From the IMG/VR virus record IMGVR_UViG_3300025087_000641, positions 1 through 64,000 of that record: a stretch of DNA of 64,000 bases; one strand, given 5' to 3'. Within the stretch, counting starts at the first letter, position 1, and each line of letters opens with the position of its first letter. This DNA comes from a virus. Below, piece after piece: positions 47,797-55,346 of this stretch. Made by a program: the position numbers and the translations under genes. A model generated the notes under the pieces. It worked only from the letters and a program-made list of their open reading frames with translations. It made no database searches and was not told where the DNA came from.

Positions 47797-48856
47797 CATC
47801 ACCCGCGAGGACATCAAATTTGTTGGCAAGGCTCTTGCTGGCGACTTTCTGACTCGCGGGCCATTGACACTTGAGTTTGAGGCAAAGATAGCCGAATTGT
47901 GTGGCAAGAAGTATTGTGTCACAATGGCAAATGGGACAGTCGCCCTCCATGCCGCGCTATTGGCCTGCAATGCGAAGCATGTAGTCTCTCCAACTCTGAC
48001 ATTCTCTGCTATCGCCAACGCTACACACTTCGCTGGTGCTAAACTCTATCTCACAGATGTAGACTCATATAAACTCCATGCCACAACGTACAGCCAACCC
48101 CTTCCCGCGAAAGGGCTTGTTTTCGTTCCGATGGACTACGCTGGTCTGCCTTATAATCTGGACTCTTCTGGATTGGGGGCTGGCTATACTACTGTCATCC
48201 GTGATGCGTGCCACTCATTTGGGGCAACGATTAATGGAGAGTCGCATGTCAAGCGCGATGATATGGCCGTCTTTAGTTTTCATGCTATAAAGACAATATC
48301 ATCTGGAGAGGGGGGATGTGTCGTAACCGATGGCGAAGAATACGCCACAGAACTTCGGAGAATACGGAACAACGGACTAGAGAATCATCAACAGCATCGG
48401 TTTGGATTGAACTACCACATGAGCGAAATTGAGGTAGCACTTGGATTATCGCAGTTGAAACGACTTGACAAGATATTGGAGAGACGAAGAGAACTGGCAA
48501 GTAAGTATATTGAGCATTGGGCAGGACAATACGACAGAATTACTTTGCCCGCCGACGATAATGGTCATGCCTATCATCTATTCGTTATCCGCCTTGCCGA
48601 CTCTGTAAAAATAAAACGAGACACATTCCGAAGAGAACTTGCCGATATGGGCATTGGAACACAAGTCAACTATCGCCCCCTCCACAGACAACCCATTGTG
48701 GCGTCAGTAATTGACTCTGCGCTCACTGAGTTTCCGAACGCTGATTGGGCATGGGAACGAATGCTGAGTATCCCACTATACTATGGATTGACAGACAATG
48801 AACAGAAGGTGGTCATGAAAGCCATAGATAGACTGTTGGATAAACATGCCAAATAA
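47774..48856 (+). CDS. pseC: PseC-like PLP aminotransferase (DegT/DnrJ/EryC1)
   Basis: PseC converts the 4-keto sugar from PseB to UDP-4-amino-4,6-dideoxy-L-AltNAc. The N-terminus IPQSRHSITREDI, DFLTRGPLTLEFE, ANGTVALHAALLA, RDACHSFGA (PLP contact) and MAVFSFHAIKTISSGEGG with the Schiff-base Lys173 match PseC/ArnB-type enzymes. 360 residues is close to the usual 370-390. Together with PseB this fixes the pathway direction. Overlaps the SDR gene downstream by 11 nt. Confidence 0.87.
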   Translation: MIPQSRHSITREDIKFVGKALAGDFLTRGPLTLEFEAKIAELCGKKYCVTMANGTVALHAALLACNAKHVVSPTLTFSAIANATHFAGAKLYLTDVDSYKLHATTYSQPLPAKGLVFVPMDYAGLPYNLDSSGLGAGYTTVIRDACHSFGATINGESHVKRDDMAVFSFHAIKTISSGEGGCVVTDGEEYATELRRIRNNGLENHQQHRFGLNYHMSEIEVALGLSQLKRLDKILERRRELASKYIEHWAGQYDRITLPADDNGHAYHLFVIRLADSVKIKRDTFRRELADMGIGTQVNYRPLHRQPIVASVIDSALTEFPNADWAWERMLSIPLYYGLTDNEQKVVMKAIDRLLDKHAK

Positions 48857-49646
48857 TCTATTTGACCTCACTGGCAAGGTGGCGATCATAACTGGCGGGG
48901 CAGGATTGCTTGGGCAACAGCACGCCGAGGCAATTGCGGCATTCGGCGGATGTCCGGTGATTCTGGACATTGATTATGATGCGGCCAGAAACATTATCAA
49001 GGAAATCGGCGTGGGGTTTGCGTTTGAATGTAATGTGACGCGCCCCCAAGATATTTATGATACGTTGAATGAAACACTTACGCTACGCGGGCATGTGGAT
49101 ATTCTCATCAACAATCTCTCTTGTAATGCCAATGTTGAATCTTTGGGACAATATTCACGCCTTGAATTCTATCCATATTCACAATGGGCAAAGGACTTGG
49201 AACTCGGATTGGGAAGTGCATTCCTATGTAGTAAAATAATTGGCAGTCACATGGCAGACAAAGGCAAGGGGGTGATTGTCAACATCGCCTCAGACCTCTC
49301 CGTGATAGCGCCAGATCAGAGGCTCTATCACAAAGAAGGACTTGCTGATGAGGAGCAGCCCAAAAAACCAATTTCTTATTCTGCAATAAAGCATGGTATT
49401 ATTGGGTTAACTCGCTACCTTGCGACATATTGGGCGGGTAGAGTTAGGGTAAATGCCATAAGTCCTGGTGGAATATTTAATAATCAGCCAGATGATTTTG
49501 TGCGACATATTAGCGACAGAATCCCAATGGGGCGCATGGCACGGGCAAATGAAATACAGGGAACATTGGTCTTTCTATGTTCTGATGCGTCATCATATAT
49601 GACTGGGCAAAATATTATTGTGGATGGCGGAAGGAGTATTTGGTAA
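48846..49646 (+). CDS. classical short-chain dehydrogenase (copy 1)
   Basis: TGGAGLLG at 16-23, DILINNLSCNA (NNAG-equivalent), NIASD and active-site Tyr178/Lys182 in YSAIKHG; GQNIIVDGGRSIW is the typical end. 266 residues. It reduces a keto or oxidises a hydroxyl group on a sugar. Composition becomes AT-richer past ~49,370, towards the HNH gene. A related SDR follows after the homing endonuclease. Confidence 0.85.
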   Translation: MPNNLFDLTGKVAIITGGAGLLGQQHAEAIAAFGGCPVILDIDYDAARNIIKEIGVGFAFECNVTRPQDIYDTLNETLTLRGHVDILINNLSCNANVESLGQYSRLEFYPYSQWAKDLELGLGSAFLCSKIIGSHMADKGKGVIVNIASDLSVIAPDQRLYHKEGLADEEQPKKPISYSAIKHGIIGLTRYLATYWAGRVRVNAISPGGIFNNQPDDFVRHISDRIPMGRMARANEIQGTLVFLCSDASSYMTGQNIIVDGGRSIW

Positions 49647-50146
49647 TGAGGAAAATAGAATTATCAAGAGGATATACTTCTGACATTGATGATGAGGATT
49701 ATGAATGGGTATCCCAATACAAATGGAATGTTTCACTGTGTAACCATACCCAATATGCTTATAGATATTCTTACAAGCCGAATGGGACTGGGGCGAAGAA
49801 ATACATGCACCGCGAGATAATGGAAAGATATAACGGGGCATTAGGGAGTGGTATGCAGATAGACCATATAAATCACGATGGACTGAACAACAGGAAAACA
49901 AATCTTAGGATATGTACCCAGTCCCAAAACAATTGGAACGGGAGGGGGATTTTGGAGGGAACCTCAAAATACAAGGGAGTATACTTTTACAAAAGTCGCG
50001 GGAAATGGGTTGCACAAATGTGCCTTTTCGGGAAGCGCATTTTCATTGGTAGATTCGACAGCGAAATTGATGCGGCAAGAGCATATGACAGAGTAGCAAA
50101 AGAAAAGTATGGAGAATTTGCGAAACTGAACTTCCCGGAGGAATAA
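49646..50146 (+). CDS. HNH homing endonuclease with AP2 domain
   Basis: Residues 54-97 are an HNH core (MHREIMERYNG, then IDHINHDGLNNRKTNLR with the His-Asn motif), and 109-150 an AP2/ERF-type DNA-binding fold (YKGVYFYKSRGKWVAQM, then IGRFDSEIDAARAYD). The ATG overlaps the SDR stop and its stop abuts the next SDR start, so it replaced the junction exactly. Free-standing homing type; recently acquired by its AT-rich codons. Confidence 0.9.
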   Translation: MRKIELSRGYTSDIDDEDYEWVSQYKWNVSLCNHTQYAYRYSYKPNGTGAKKYMHREIMERYNGALGSGMQIDHINHDGLNNRKTNLRICTQSQNNWNGRGILEGTSKYKGVYFYKSRGKWVAQMCLFGKRIFIGRFDSEIDAARAYDRVAKEKYGEFAKLNFPEE

Positions 50147-50943
50147 TGACGATGGATTTATTGGCTTCTAATTTATTCTCCGTGGCGGGGAAGACAGCCC
50201 TTGTCACTGGGGCAAATGGTTATTTAGGACAAGTGGTGGCAGGAGTCCTTAAACAGAATGGTGCAAGTGTTATTGGGACTTATGCAACAAAAATCCCAAC
50301 AGATGGATTCTGTGATGAGTGGTATCTGATTGATTCAAATTCGCCATATCCAGACTTGGAAGAAAGATTGCGCGAAATTGAATCTAATAACCAAATAGAT
50401 GTCCTTATCAACAACGCGCATCCCATGAAACGCGAGGCTGGATTCAATGTTGAGACAGACCAAATAGAACACTATTCACGGGCAGAATGGCAACAGAACA
50501 TCAATGGCGCTATTGGACTCCCGGCACTCACAACATCAATCATTGGGGCGGGGATGAAAGATAGAGGGCATGGTAGTATTATCAACATCAGTAGCATGTA
50601 CGCCCTCGTTGCCCCCCATCCAAATTTGTACAAAGATACGCTATACATGAATCCGCCCGGATATGGGGCAAGCAAGGCGGCTCTACTTGAGTTTACTCGC
50701 TATGTGGCGGCATTCTGGGGACAGTATGGAGTGCGGTGTAATGCCCTGTGTCTTGGCCCATTCCCGAAATCAATTACACCAGAGATGCAAGAGTTCATCA
50801 CGCGGTTGAACTCGCGCACTTGTCTTAATAGAACTGGCAGGGCAGGGGAGATAGCTGGAGCAATTCTATTTCTGGCGAGTGAGGCATCGTCATACATGAC
50901 GGGCCATGCCCTAGTCCTCGATGCTGGATGGTGTGCCACATGA
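50146..50943 (+). CDS. classical short-chain dehydrogenase (copy 2)
   Basis: TGANGYLG at 21-28, DVLINNAHP, NISSMYA and active-site Tyr173/Lys177 in GYGASKAAL; ends GHALVLDAGW. Same fold and architecture as copy 1, separated from it only by the HNH gene. 265 residues. Likely acts at a different carbon of the same sugar. Confidence 0.85.
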   Translation: MTMDLLASNLFSVAGKTALVTGANGYLGQVVAGVLKQNGASVIGTYATKIPTDGFCDEWYLIDSNSPYPDLEERLREIESNNQIDVLINNAHPMKREAGFNVETDQIEHYSRAEWQQNINGAIGLPALTTSIIGAGMKDRGHGSIINISSMYALVAPHPNLYKDTLYMNPPGYGASKAALLEFTRYVAAFWGQYGVRCNALCLGPFPKSITPEMQEFITRLNSRTCLNRTGRAGEIAGAILFLASEASSYMTGHALVLDAGWCAT

Positions 50944-51113
50944 CTTTTCCGAAGTCCCCCAATGTGCCATTTGTCCAATCGGTTATCTTTGTCATGTCTC
51001 ATGTTGGCTATCCATATTGGGATGATGTGGTTTTGAATCCAACCAGTGCTAAGGCGCTTGGTCTAAAACTTATTGAATACGCAGGCGAATGGATAGAGGA
51101 AAAGCGTGACTAA
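50940..51113 (+). CDS. small protein, 57 aa
   Basis: ATG 50940 overlaps the SDR stop. Aromatic strand (GYPYWDDVVLNPTSAK) and C-terminal helix. Overlaps the TylF-like gene by 8 nt. Function unknown. Confidence 0.5.
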   Translation: MTFPKSPNVPFVQSVIFVMSHVGYPYWDDVVLNPTSAKALGLKLIEYAGEWIEEKRD

Positions 51114-51963
51114 TCCCTGTGTCCATTGCAACGAGAATGAGTCAGACTTTGACACATACCTCTGCAAGAAATGTGCCGAGGACTTTCAGGTTACACCACA
51201 AACAACGAGGGATTTCTATGGCTTTCTGGCTAGAACGGGAAGGTCGTATCTAACATCGTATTTGTCAAGGCCAGACCAAGAACAGGGGAAGCCTCACGAT
51301 TATATCTTTGCCGCGCCTGCCGCAAGTTTTCACCACGCTAGACGATTCAATTTCTTTACTCGCATGGCAGAACTTGTGCGAGGTGTTCCGGGGGACATTG
51401 TGGAGTGTGGCGTAGAACATGGGCAGACATTACTATATTGGCTATCCATTGCATTTGACGAATTGACGCCACGAAATGTATGGGGATTTGACTCTTTCGC
51501 CGGGCCAGAAACAGTTGGAGAGAAAGATAAGAATTCTAATGGCGACATATATCCGCCCCTTCCGAATGTCTATGCTAGGGCAACCGAGGGATTTATCAAT
51601 CTCCTGAATGCCTATGGACTTCCTCGTATTTGGACGAACTCACATTTAGTCGTCATACCCGGCTTTTTCTCTGAGACTCTGAAAGATTATAGGGGCGAGA
51701 AGATAGCGATTCTTCACCTTGACGCGAACTACTACGACAGTTACAAAACTTGTATGGAGATGCTGTGGCCGAAAGTGGCCCGTGGTGGAGTTGTAATTTT
51801 TGATGAATACCAAAATCAAAATGATACTCTACACTTTGCTGGTGCAAAACGCGCAATAGACGAATATATGGAAACACTCAAGGATGACGGAACGACAATC
51901 ACGAGGGACAAAATGTATGGCAAATTCTATTGCATCAAGGGAGGCATTCAATGGCGGATTTAG
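51106..51963 (+). CDS. TylF-like O-methyltransferase with N-terminal zinc ribbon
   Basis: An N-terminal zinc-ribbon-like segment (CVHC at 5-8, CKKC near 20) precedes a macrocin-O-methyltransferase-type catalytic domain: GDIVECGVEHGQTL (SAM site), VWGFDSFAGPE, LHLDANYYDSYKTC (metal-binding Asp) and GGVVIFDEY. 285 residues. TylF enzymes methylate sugar hydroxyls. The zinc-ribbon fusion is unusual and may tether it to a partner. GTG start. Confidence 0.83.
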   Translation: MTNPCVHCNENESDFDTYLCKKCAEDFQVTPQTTRDFYGFLARTGRSYLTSYLSRPDQEQGKPHDYIFAAPAASFHHARRFNFFTRMAELVRGVPGDIVECGVEHGQTLLYWLSIAFDELTPRNVWGFDSFAGPETVGEKDKNSNGDIYPPLPNVYARATEGFINLLNAYGLPRIWTNSHLVVIPGFFSETLKDYRGEKIAILHLDANYYDSYKTCMEMLWPKVARGGVVIFDEYQNQNDTLHFAGAKRAIDEYMETLKDDGTTITRDKMYGKFYCIKGGIQWRI

Positions 51964-52835
51964 TTATCGGCGGTAGCCCAATTGGGGACGGACACCCAGT
52001 AATTTGTATAGGAGAGGAGGGTATAAATCATCAGGGCAATATAGATATTGCCAAGAAACTTGTTGATGTTTGTATTGAGGCAGGTTGCAATGCTGTCAAG
52101 ATGCAATCTCGTACAGTTGATGTAGTTTATTCGGAAGAGGAACTTTCCAGGCCGAGAGAGTCGCCCTTTGGAACAACAAATGGAGACTTGAAACGCGGTC
52201 TTGAATTGGGGAGGAAAGAATATGACGAATTTGATGCTTACTGCAAATCAAAGAGTATGACATGGCTTTCCTCATGTTGGGATGAAGCGTCTGTTGATTT
52301 TATTGCACAATACAACCCACCATGTTTCAAGATTGCCTCTGCCTGTATCACGGATGATAACCTGCTAAGACATCATCTACAATATCATAAGCCACTCATT
52401 ATCAGTACGGGGATGACAACTTTGCGCCAAATTGACCATGCCATTGAAATTGTCGGGACTGACAATGTTGCCCTAATGCATTGCATTGGAGTTTATCCGG
52501 CTGATCCGAGGACTCTAAACCTTCGTGTTATCCAAACACTGAAAGAGCGGTATAATGTTCCCGTTGGATGGAGCGGACATGAAGTAGGACTCGCTACAAC
52601 CGTTGCGGCTGTGGCGATGGGTGCAAATCTTGTTGAGAGGCATGTCACATTGGATAGGGCAATGTTCGGCTCAGATCAGTCGGCCTCGGTAGAACCCCAG
52701 GGATTGAAAAGACTTGTCAGGGATATTCGGGTTGTTGAAGATGCAATGGGGGATGGCGTAAAACGAGTATTGCCTGCCGAGTCTGTTGTGGCAAATAAGT
52801 TGCGCCGTGTTGACACTCTGAAACAGGAGGGGTGA
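51951..52835 (+). CDS. second NeuB-family synthase
   Basis: VICIGEEGINHQGNIDIA at 17-34, AVKMQSRTVDVVYS, WLSSCWDEASVDFI, FKIASACITDDNLL, ISTGMTTLRQID, VGWSGHEVGL and VERHVTLDR are in family order, but the sequence is well diverged from the first copy (39838). At 294 residues it also lacks the C-terminal SAF domain. Next to a KdsC-like phosphatase (53274), it may use a 6-phosphate substrate and make a 9-phosphate acid. I chose ATG 51951, overlapping the previous stop. Confidence 0.83.
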   Translation: MADLVIGGSPIGDGHPVICIGEEGINHQGNIDIAKKLVDVCIEAGCNAVKMQSRTVDVVYSEEELSRPRESPFGTTNGDLKRGLELGRKEYDEFDAYCKSKSMTWLSSCWDEASVDFIAQYNPPCFKIASACITDDNLLRHHLQYHKPLIISTGMTTLRQIDHAIEIVGTDNVALMHCIGVYPADPRTLNLRVIQTLKERYNVPVGWSGHEVGLATTVAAVAMGANLVERHVTLDRAMFGSDQSASVEPQGLKRLVRDIRVVEDAMGDGVKRVLPAESVVANKLRRVDTLKQEG

Positions 52836-53269
52836 TGACTGGGCGACCAGATCTGACGTTTCAGATTTCCGAGAGTGACAATGAGGTTTATGATGTCATG
52901 CGGGATTTGGCACAACGACTTGGCCTGACCGAGTTACGGACGAGTCCCATGACGATGGTGAGTTGGACTGCGCCCGCGCCAATTGTAGAAACTCCTCCAC
53001 CATCCAATCCTCAACCATCTCGAAATGCCCCATACAAGTTGGCAACACGAGTGCCAACACGCATTCAGTTTGTTGGAGAAGTCAATTGCTGGGTTGCGCC
53101 AGACCCAAATTCGCGCAAGTTGACTTTTACTGACAATCGGGAGGTGGACATCTTCGAGGAGAGAGATACCGAGTTGTTTGGAAAGTGGTGGTGCGTACTC
53201 CATAAAACATTGCCGAGTGGTGAACTGTTTGAATTATGGATTCCGGCTGCGTATTTTGTTCTGTTCTGA
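52832..53269 (+). CDS. hypothetical protein with Pro-rich linker and SH3-like end
   Basis: Residues 1-45 are helical, 47-65 a proline-rich linker (PAPIVETPPPSNPQPS), and 70-145 resemble a bacterial SH3-like beta barrel (NCWVAPDPNSRKL, VDIFEERDTELFGKWWCV). Possibly a peptide- or glycan-binding adaptor. GTG 52832 or ATG 52835 start. Confidence 0.55.
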   Translation: MMTGRPDLTFQISESDNEVYDVMRDLAQRLGLTELRTSPMTMVSWTAPAPIVETPPPSNPQPSRNAPYKLATRVPTRIQFVGEVNCWVAPDPNSRKLTFTDNREVDIFEERDTELFGKWWCVLHKTLPSGELFELWIPAAYFVLF

Positions 53270-53273
53270 AAAG

Positions 53274-53798
53274 ATGATTAAGGTCGCAATATTCGATACC
53301 GATGGAGTTATGTCCGATGGCGCAGTAATCTACCTCGATGGTGGGGTGCGAGGCAGAGTCTTCAATGTCAGAGATGGACAAGGGATTACCAATCTAAAGC
53401 ACGCCGAGGTATCTGTCTGGCTAGTCAGTGGCGAACAAGACTCTCATCTGTTTGACCGTTCCGAGAAGTTGGGCGTAGACCAATTGTTTGGATTGCCAGA
53501 CAAACGCAGAGTCCTAGAGGAACTTCCGCTTGACATAAACAACGACGAAATAGCATTCATGGGTGATGACATTGGGGACATTCCGCTGCTGATGATGGTG
53601 GGTATGCCTGCGTGCCCACAGGACGCTCACCGTGACGTTGTGAACTGCGTTGTTAGTCTACGTGGGTTTGTCGCCACAAAAAATGGCGGCAAGGGGGCAG
53701 TACGAGAGTTCTGCGACTATATATTGACAAGAAACAGACTCGATACTGCCCCAGAGTATATGCGAGAGATTGGAGAGTTGAAAAACGCATTGGAATAG
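53274..53798 (+). CDS. KdsC-like HAD phosphatase
   Basis: DTDGV at 8-12 (nucleophile Asp8), VRDGQGITNLKHAEV, WLVSGEQ (Ser/Thr motif II), GLPDKRRVLEEL and GDDIGD at 97-102 (motif IV) match cap-less C0 HAD phosphatases such as KdsC; the C-terminal GGKGAVREFCDYIL tail is also typical. KdsC-type enzymes remove phosphate from Kdo-8-P or nonulosonate-9-P. 174 residues. Its stop codon lies within the palindrome at 53794, the end of the + strand block. Confidence 0.87.
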   Translation: MIKVAIFDTDGVMSDGAVIYLDGGVRGRVFNVRDGQGITNLKHAEVSVWLVSGEQDSHLFDRSEKLGVDQLFGLPDKRRVLEELPLDINNDEIAFMGDDIGDIPLLMMVGMPACPQDAHRDVVNCVVSLRGFVATKNGGKGAVREFCDYILTRNRLDTAPEYMREIGELKNALE

Positions 53799-53813
53799 TC
53801 AAGTTTGACTATT
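53794..53813. promoter_or_regulatory. perfect palindrome version of the dispersed motif
   Basis: Arms AATAGTCAA (53794-53802) and TTGACTATT (53805-53813) flank GT. It is the fully symmetric form of the motif seen elsewhere and lies at the junction of the convergent + and - transcription blocks. There is no long T tract, so an operator fits better than a terminator. Confidence 0.6.
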
Positions 53814-53821
53814 ACTGTGTC

Positions 53822-54430
53822 TTATTGTCCCCAAGTGGAGTAGTTGCAAGAGAAAAATATTTGACCAGTAGTATTTCTGCGCTCCATCCTTAAACTTGCA
53901 AAACAAGTACCGTGAATGCCGAGATCAAACATGGGCATTGTTTCACTTGTTGATGAAAATATGAAGTTTGCGATGGATGTTCCGCCATTTAGAAACACGG
54001 CGGATGCTCCCCCATTAACCTGTGTTCCAGCAACAAAAATCTTGTATAGAAGCCCCGAGGAAACTGTTACGGTTTCTGTAGATGCTCCGCCCATTGCACA
54101 AGTGACAGTTGACATTGCTGAGACATAGGCATGTCCTCTATCATCACCCCTCTGCGCCATTGCGTTGTTAGTCCCCATCGAGGATGCATTTGTGGTGAAT
54201 GAAAAGACATTCATCACTCCAACTGGGGCATTGGTGACTGGACTTCCGGCCACATGGGTTCCGACCTGTAATGCTGCATGGATTTTTGAGGTCGCTCCAA
54301 TTGTAGATGCGCCGATTCCGGCAAACAGGGCAAAGTCGGACTGCGAACTTGATATATTTATAGGGGCAAGCATTTTCGCCCCTCCAGCATCCTTCGGTGA
54401 AATATCCGCCGTAGAATAATTTGTAGTCAT
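53822..54430 (-). CDS. virion-associated beta-rich protein, 202 aa
   Basis: Low in charge and rich in Ser/Thr/Ala/Gly with strand-like repeats (FALFAGIGASTIGATSKIHAALQVG, TVTVSSGLLYKIFVAGTQV), typical of phage fibre, decoration or tail-tip proteins. It is the last gene of the minus-strand virion block. Exact role unknown. Confidence 0.6.
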   Translation of the reverse strand: MTTNYSTADISPKDAGGAKMLAPINISSSQSDFALFAGIGASTIGATSKIHAALQVGTHVAGSPVTNAPVGVMNVFSFTTNASSMGTNNAMAQRGDDRGHAYVSAMSTVTCAMGGASTETVTVSSGLLYKIFVAGTQVNGGASAVFLNGGTSIANFIFSSTSETMPMFDLGIHGTCFASLRMERRNTTGQIFFSCNYSTWGQ

Positions 54431-54502
54431 GCGATTCTCCTTGACACAATTGTTCTAATGTGGTACAAATGTACTGTCTAGACGGTTGCTAGTCGGGTGT
54501 GA

Positions 54503-54573
54503 TATAATGAATCGAGAAGTCTTGTGCAAGGCAATCGTCTAGACAACAATTGCCACCCGCACAAGGCTTTTTG
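54503..54573 (+). terminator. promoter-proximal leader terminator before HNH gene
   Basis: TATAAT (54503-54508) is followed by a long hairpin: CTTGTGC (54521-54527) with GCACAAG (54559-54565), extended outward by AAG/CTT across a wobble pair, and inner GGCAAT/ATTGCC (54530-54535/54549-54554), ending in a T run (54568-54572). The ribosome site AAGGAG and ATG 54589 come only after it. The hairpin should stop most transcripts, acting as an attenuator. Confidence 0.7.
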
Positions 54574-54588
54574 TTTAAGGAGTCCAAA

Positions 54589-55110
54589 ATGGAAGAAGAA
54601 ATATGGAAGGATATTCCAAATTTCCCGCACTATCAGATTAGCAATCTTGGGCGCGTTCGTTCGTTTTTCGTCAGGGGGCAAAAACAGAAACCATGTGATA
54701 CTCCGAGAATACTTGTTCCTGTTCATCGTGGCAAGGGATATTATGCGGTAAATCTTCATCGTGGAGATGATATGATTATGGTTAATATCCACCAAGCTGT
54801 TCTTACTGCATTTGTCGGCCAATGTCCAGATGGACTTGAGGCGTGCCACAATAACAGTGTTCGCAATGACAACAGGCTTGAGAATCTTAGATGGGATACC
54901 CGTTCCAGCAACTTTCTTGACAAACGCGCAAATGGAACATCTCGCTGTGGCGAGGAAAATAATAGGGCCAAACTTAATACTGCCCAAGTTCTCGAAATAC
55001 GAGAGAGGGCATTTCAGGGAGAATCGTTTGGGGTTCTCTCCGGGGATTATGGGATAAGTAATATCCATGTAAAGAGAATTGTAGAACGGGTTGTGTGGCA
55101 ACATATCTAG
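54589..55110 (+). CDS. NUMOD4-HNH homing endonuclease
   Basis: Residues 6-52 are a NUMOD4 motif (WKDIPNFPHYQISNLGRVRS), 67-102 an HNH core (IHQAVLTAFVG, ACHNNSVRNDNRLENLRW), and the end a helix-turn-helix-like NUMOD segment (KLNTAQVLEIRERA). 173 residues, complete. The only + strand gene in the virion block, so a free-standing homing gene inserted between two minus-strand tail genes. Ribosome site AAGGAG. Confidence 0.9.
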   Translation: MEEEIWKDIPNFPHYQISNLGRVRSFFVRGQKQKPCDTPRILVPVHRGKGYYAVNLHRGDDMIMVNIHQAVLTAFVGQCPDGLEACHNNSVRNDNRLENLRWDTRSSNFLDKRANGTSRCGEENNRAKLNTAQVLEIRERAFQGESFGVLSGDYGISNIHVKRIVERVVWQHI

Positions 55111-55112
55111 CC

Positions 55113-55346
55113 CTATTTCTCCTTACTCAATGCTTGCGTCTCATCGTCCAGCCTCGCAAGATACTTTTCGCATTTTTCTAGGTCTGCTTGGATAGCATCA
55201 AGCACTGATTTGTCCGTCCCAATGCTCTTGCTCACCCGGTAGCGCATTTGAAGTTGCCAGCGAGTGTTGATATACATACTGACTTCTTGTGAGAGAAGCA
55301 CCAGTTTGGTTTGGTTATCAGGCTCTAAATCAAGAATGTTCGACAC
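55113..55346 (-). CDS. small coiled-coil tail-region protein, 77 aa
   Basis: Helical throughout, with LDAIQADLEKCEKYLARLDDE forming a coiled coil. Overlaps the end of the fibre gene (17 nt), so co-translated; perhaps a fibre chaperone or trimerisation helper. Confidence 0.6.
   Translation of the reverse strand: MSNILDLEPDNQTKLVLLSQEVSMYINTRWQLQMRYRVSKSIGTDKSVLDAIQADLEKCEKYLARLDDETQALSKEK

Noticed and set aside
53916-54419. + strand open frames inside the 53822-54430 gene
   Set aside because: They are complements of a low-complexity virion gene; the minus frame has the right position and composition.
39024-55110. Introns or inteins hosting the homing endonucleases
   Set aside because: Flanking genes are intact and not interrupted; no intein splice motifs or group I core were found, so these are free-standing genes.
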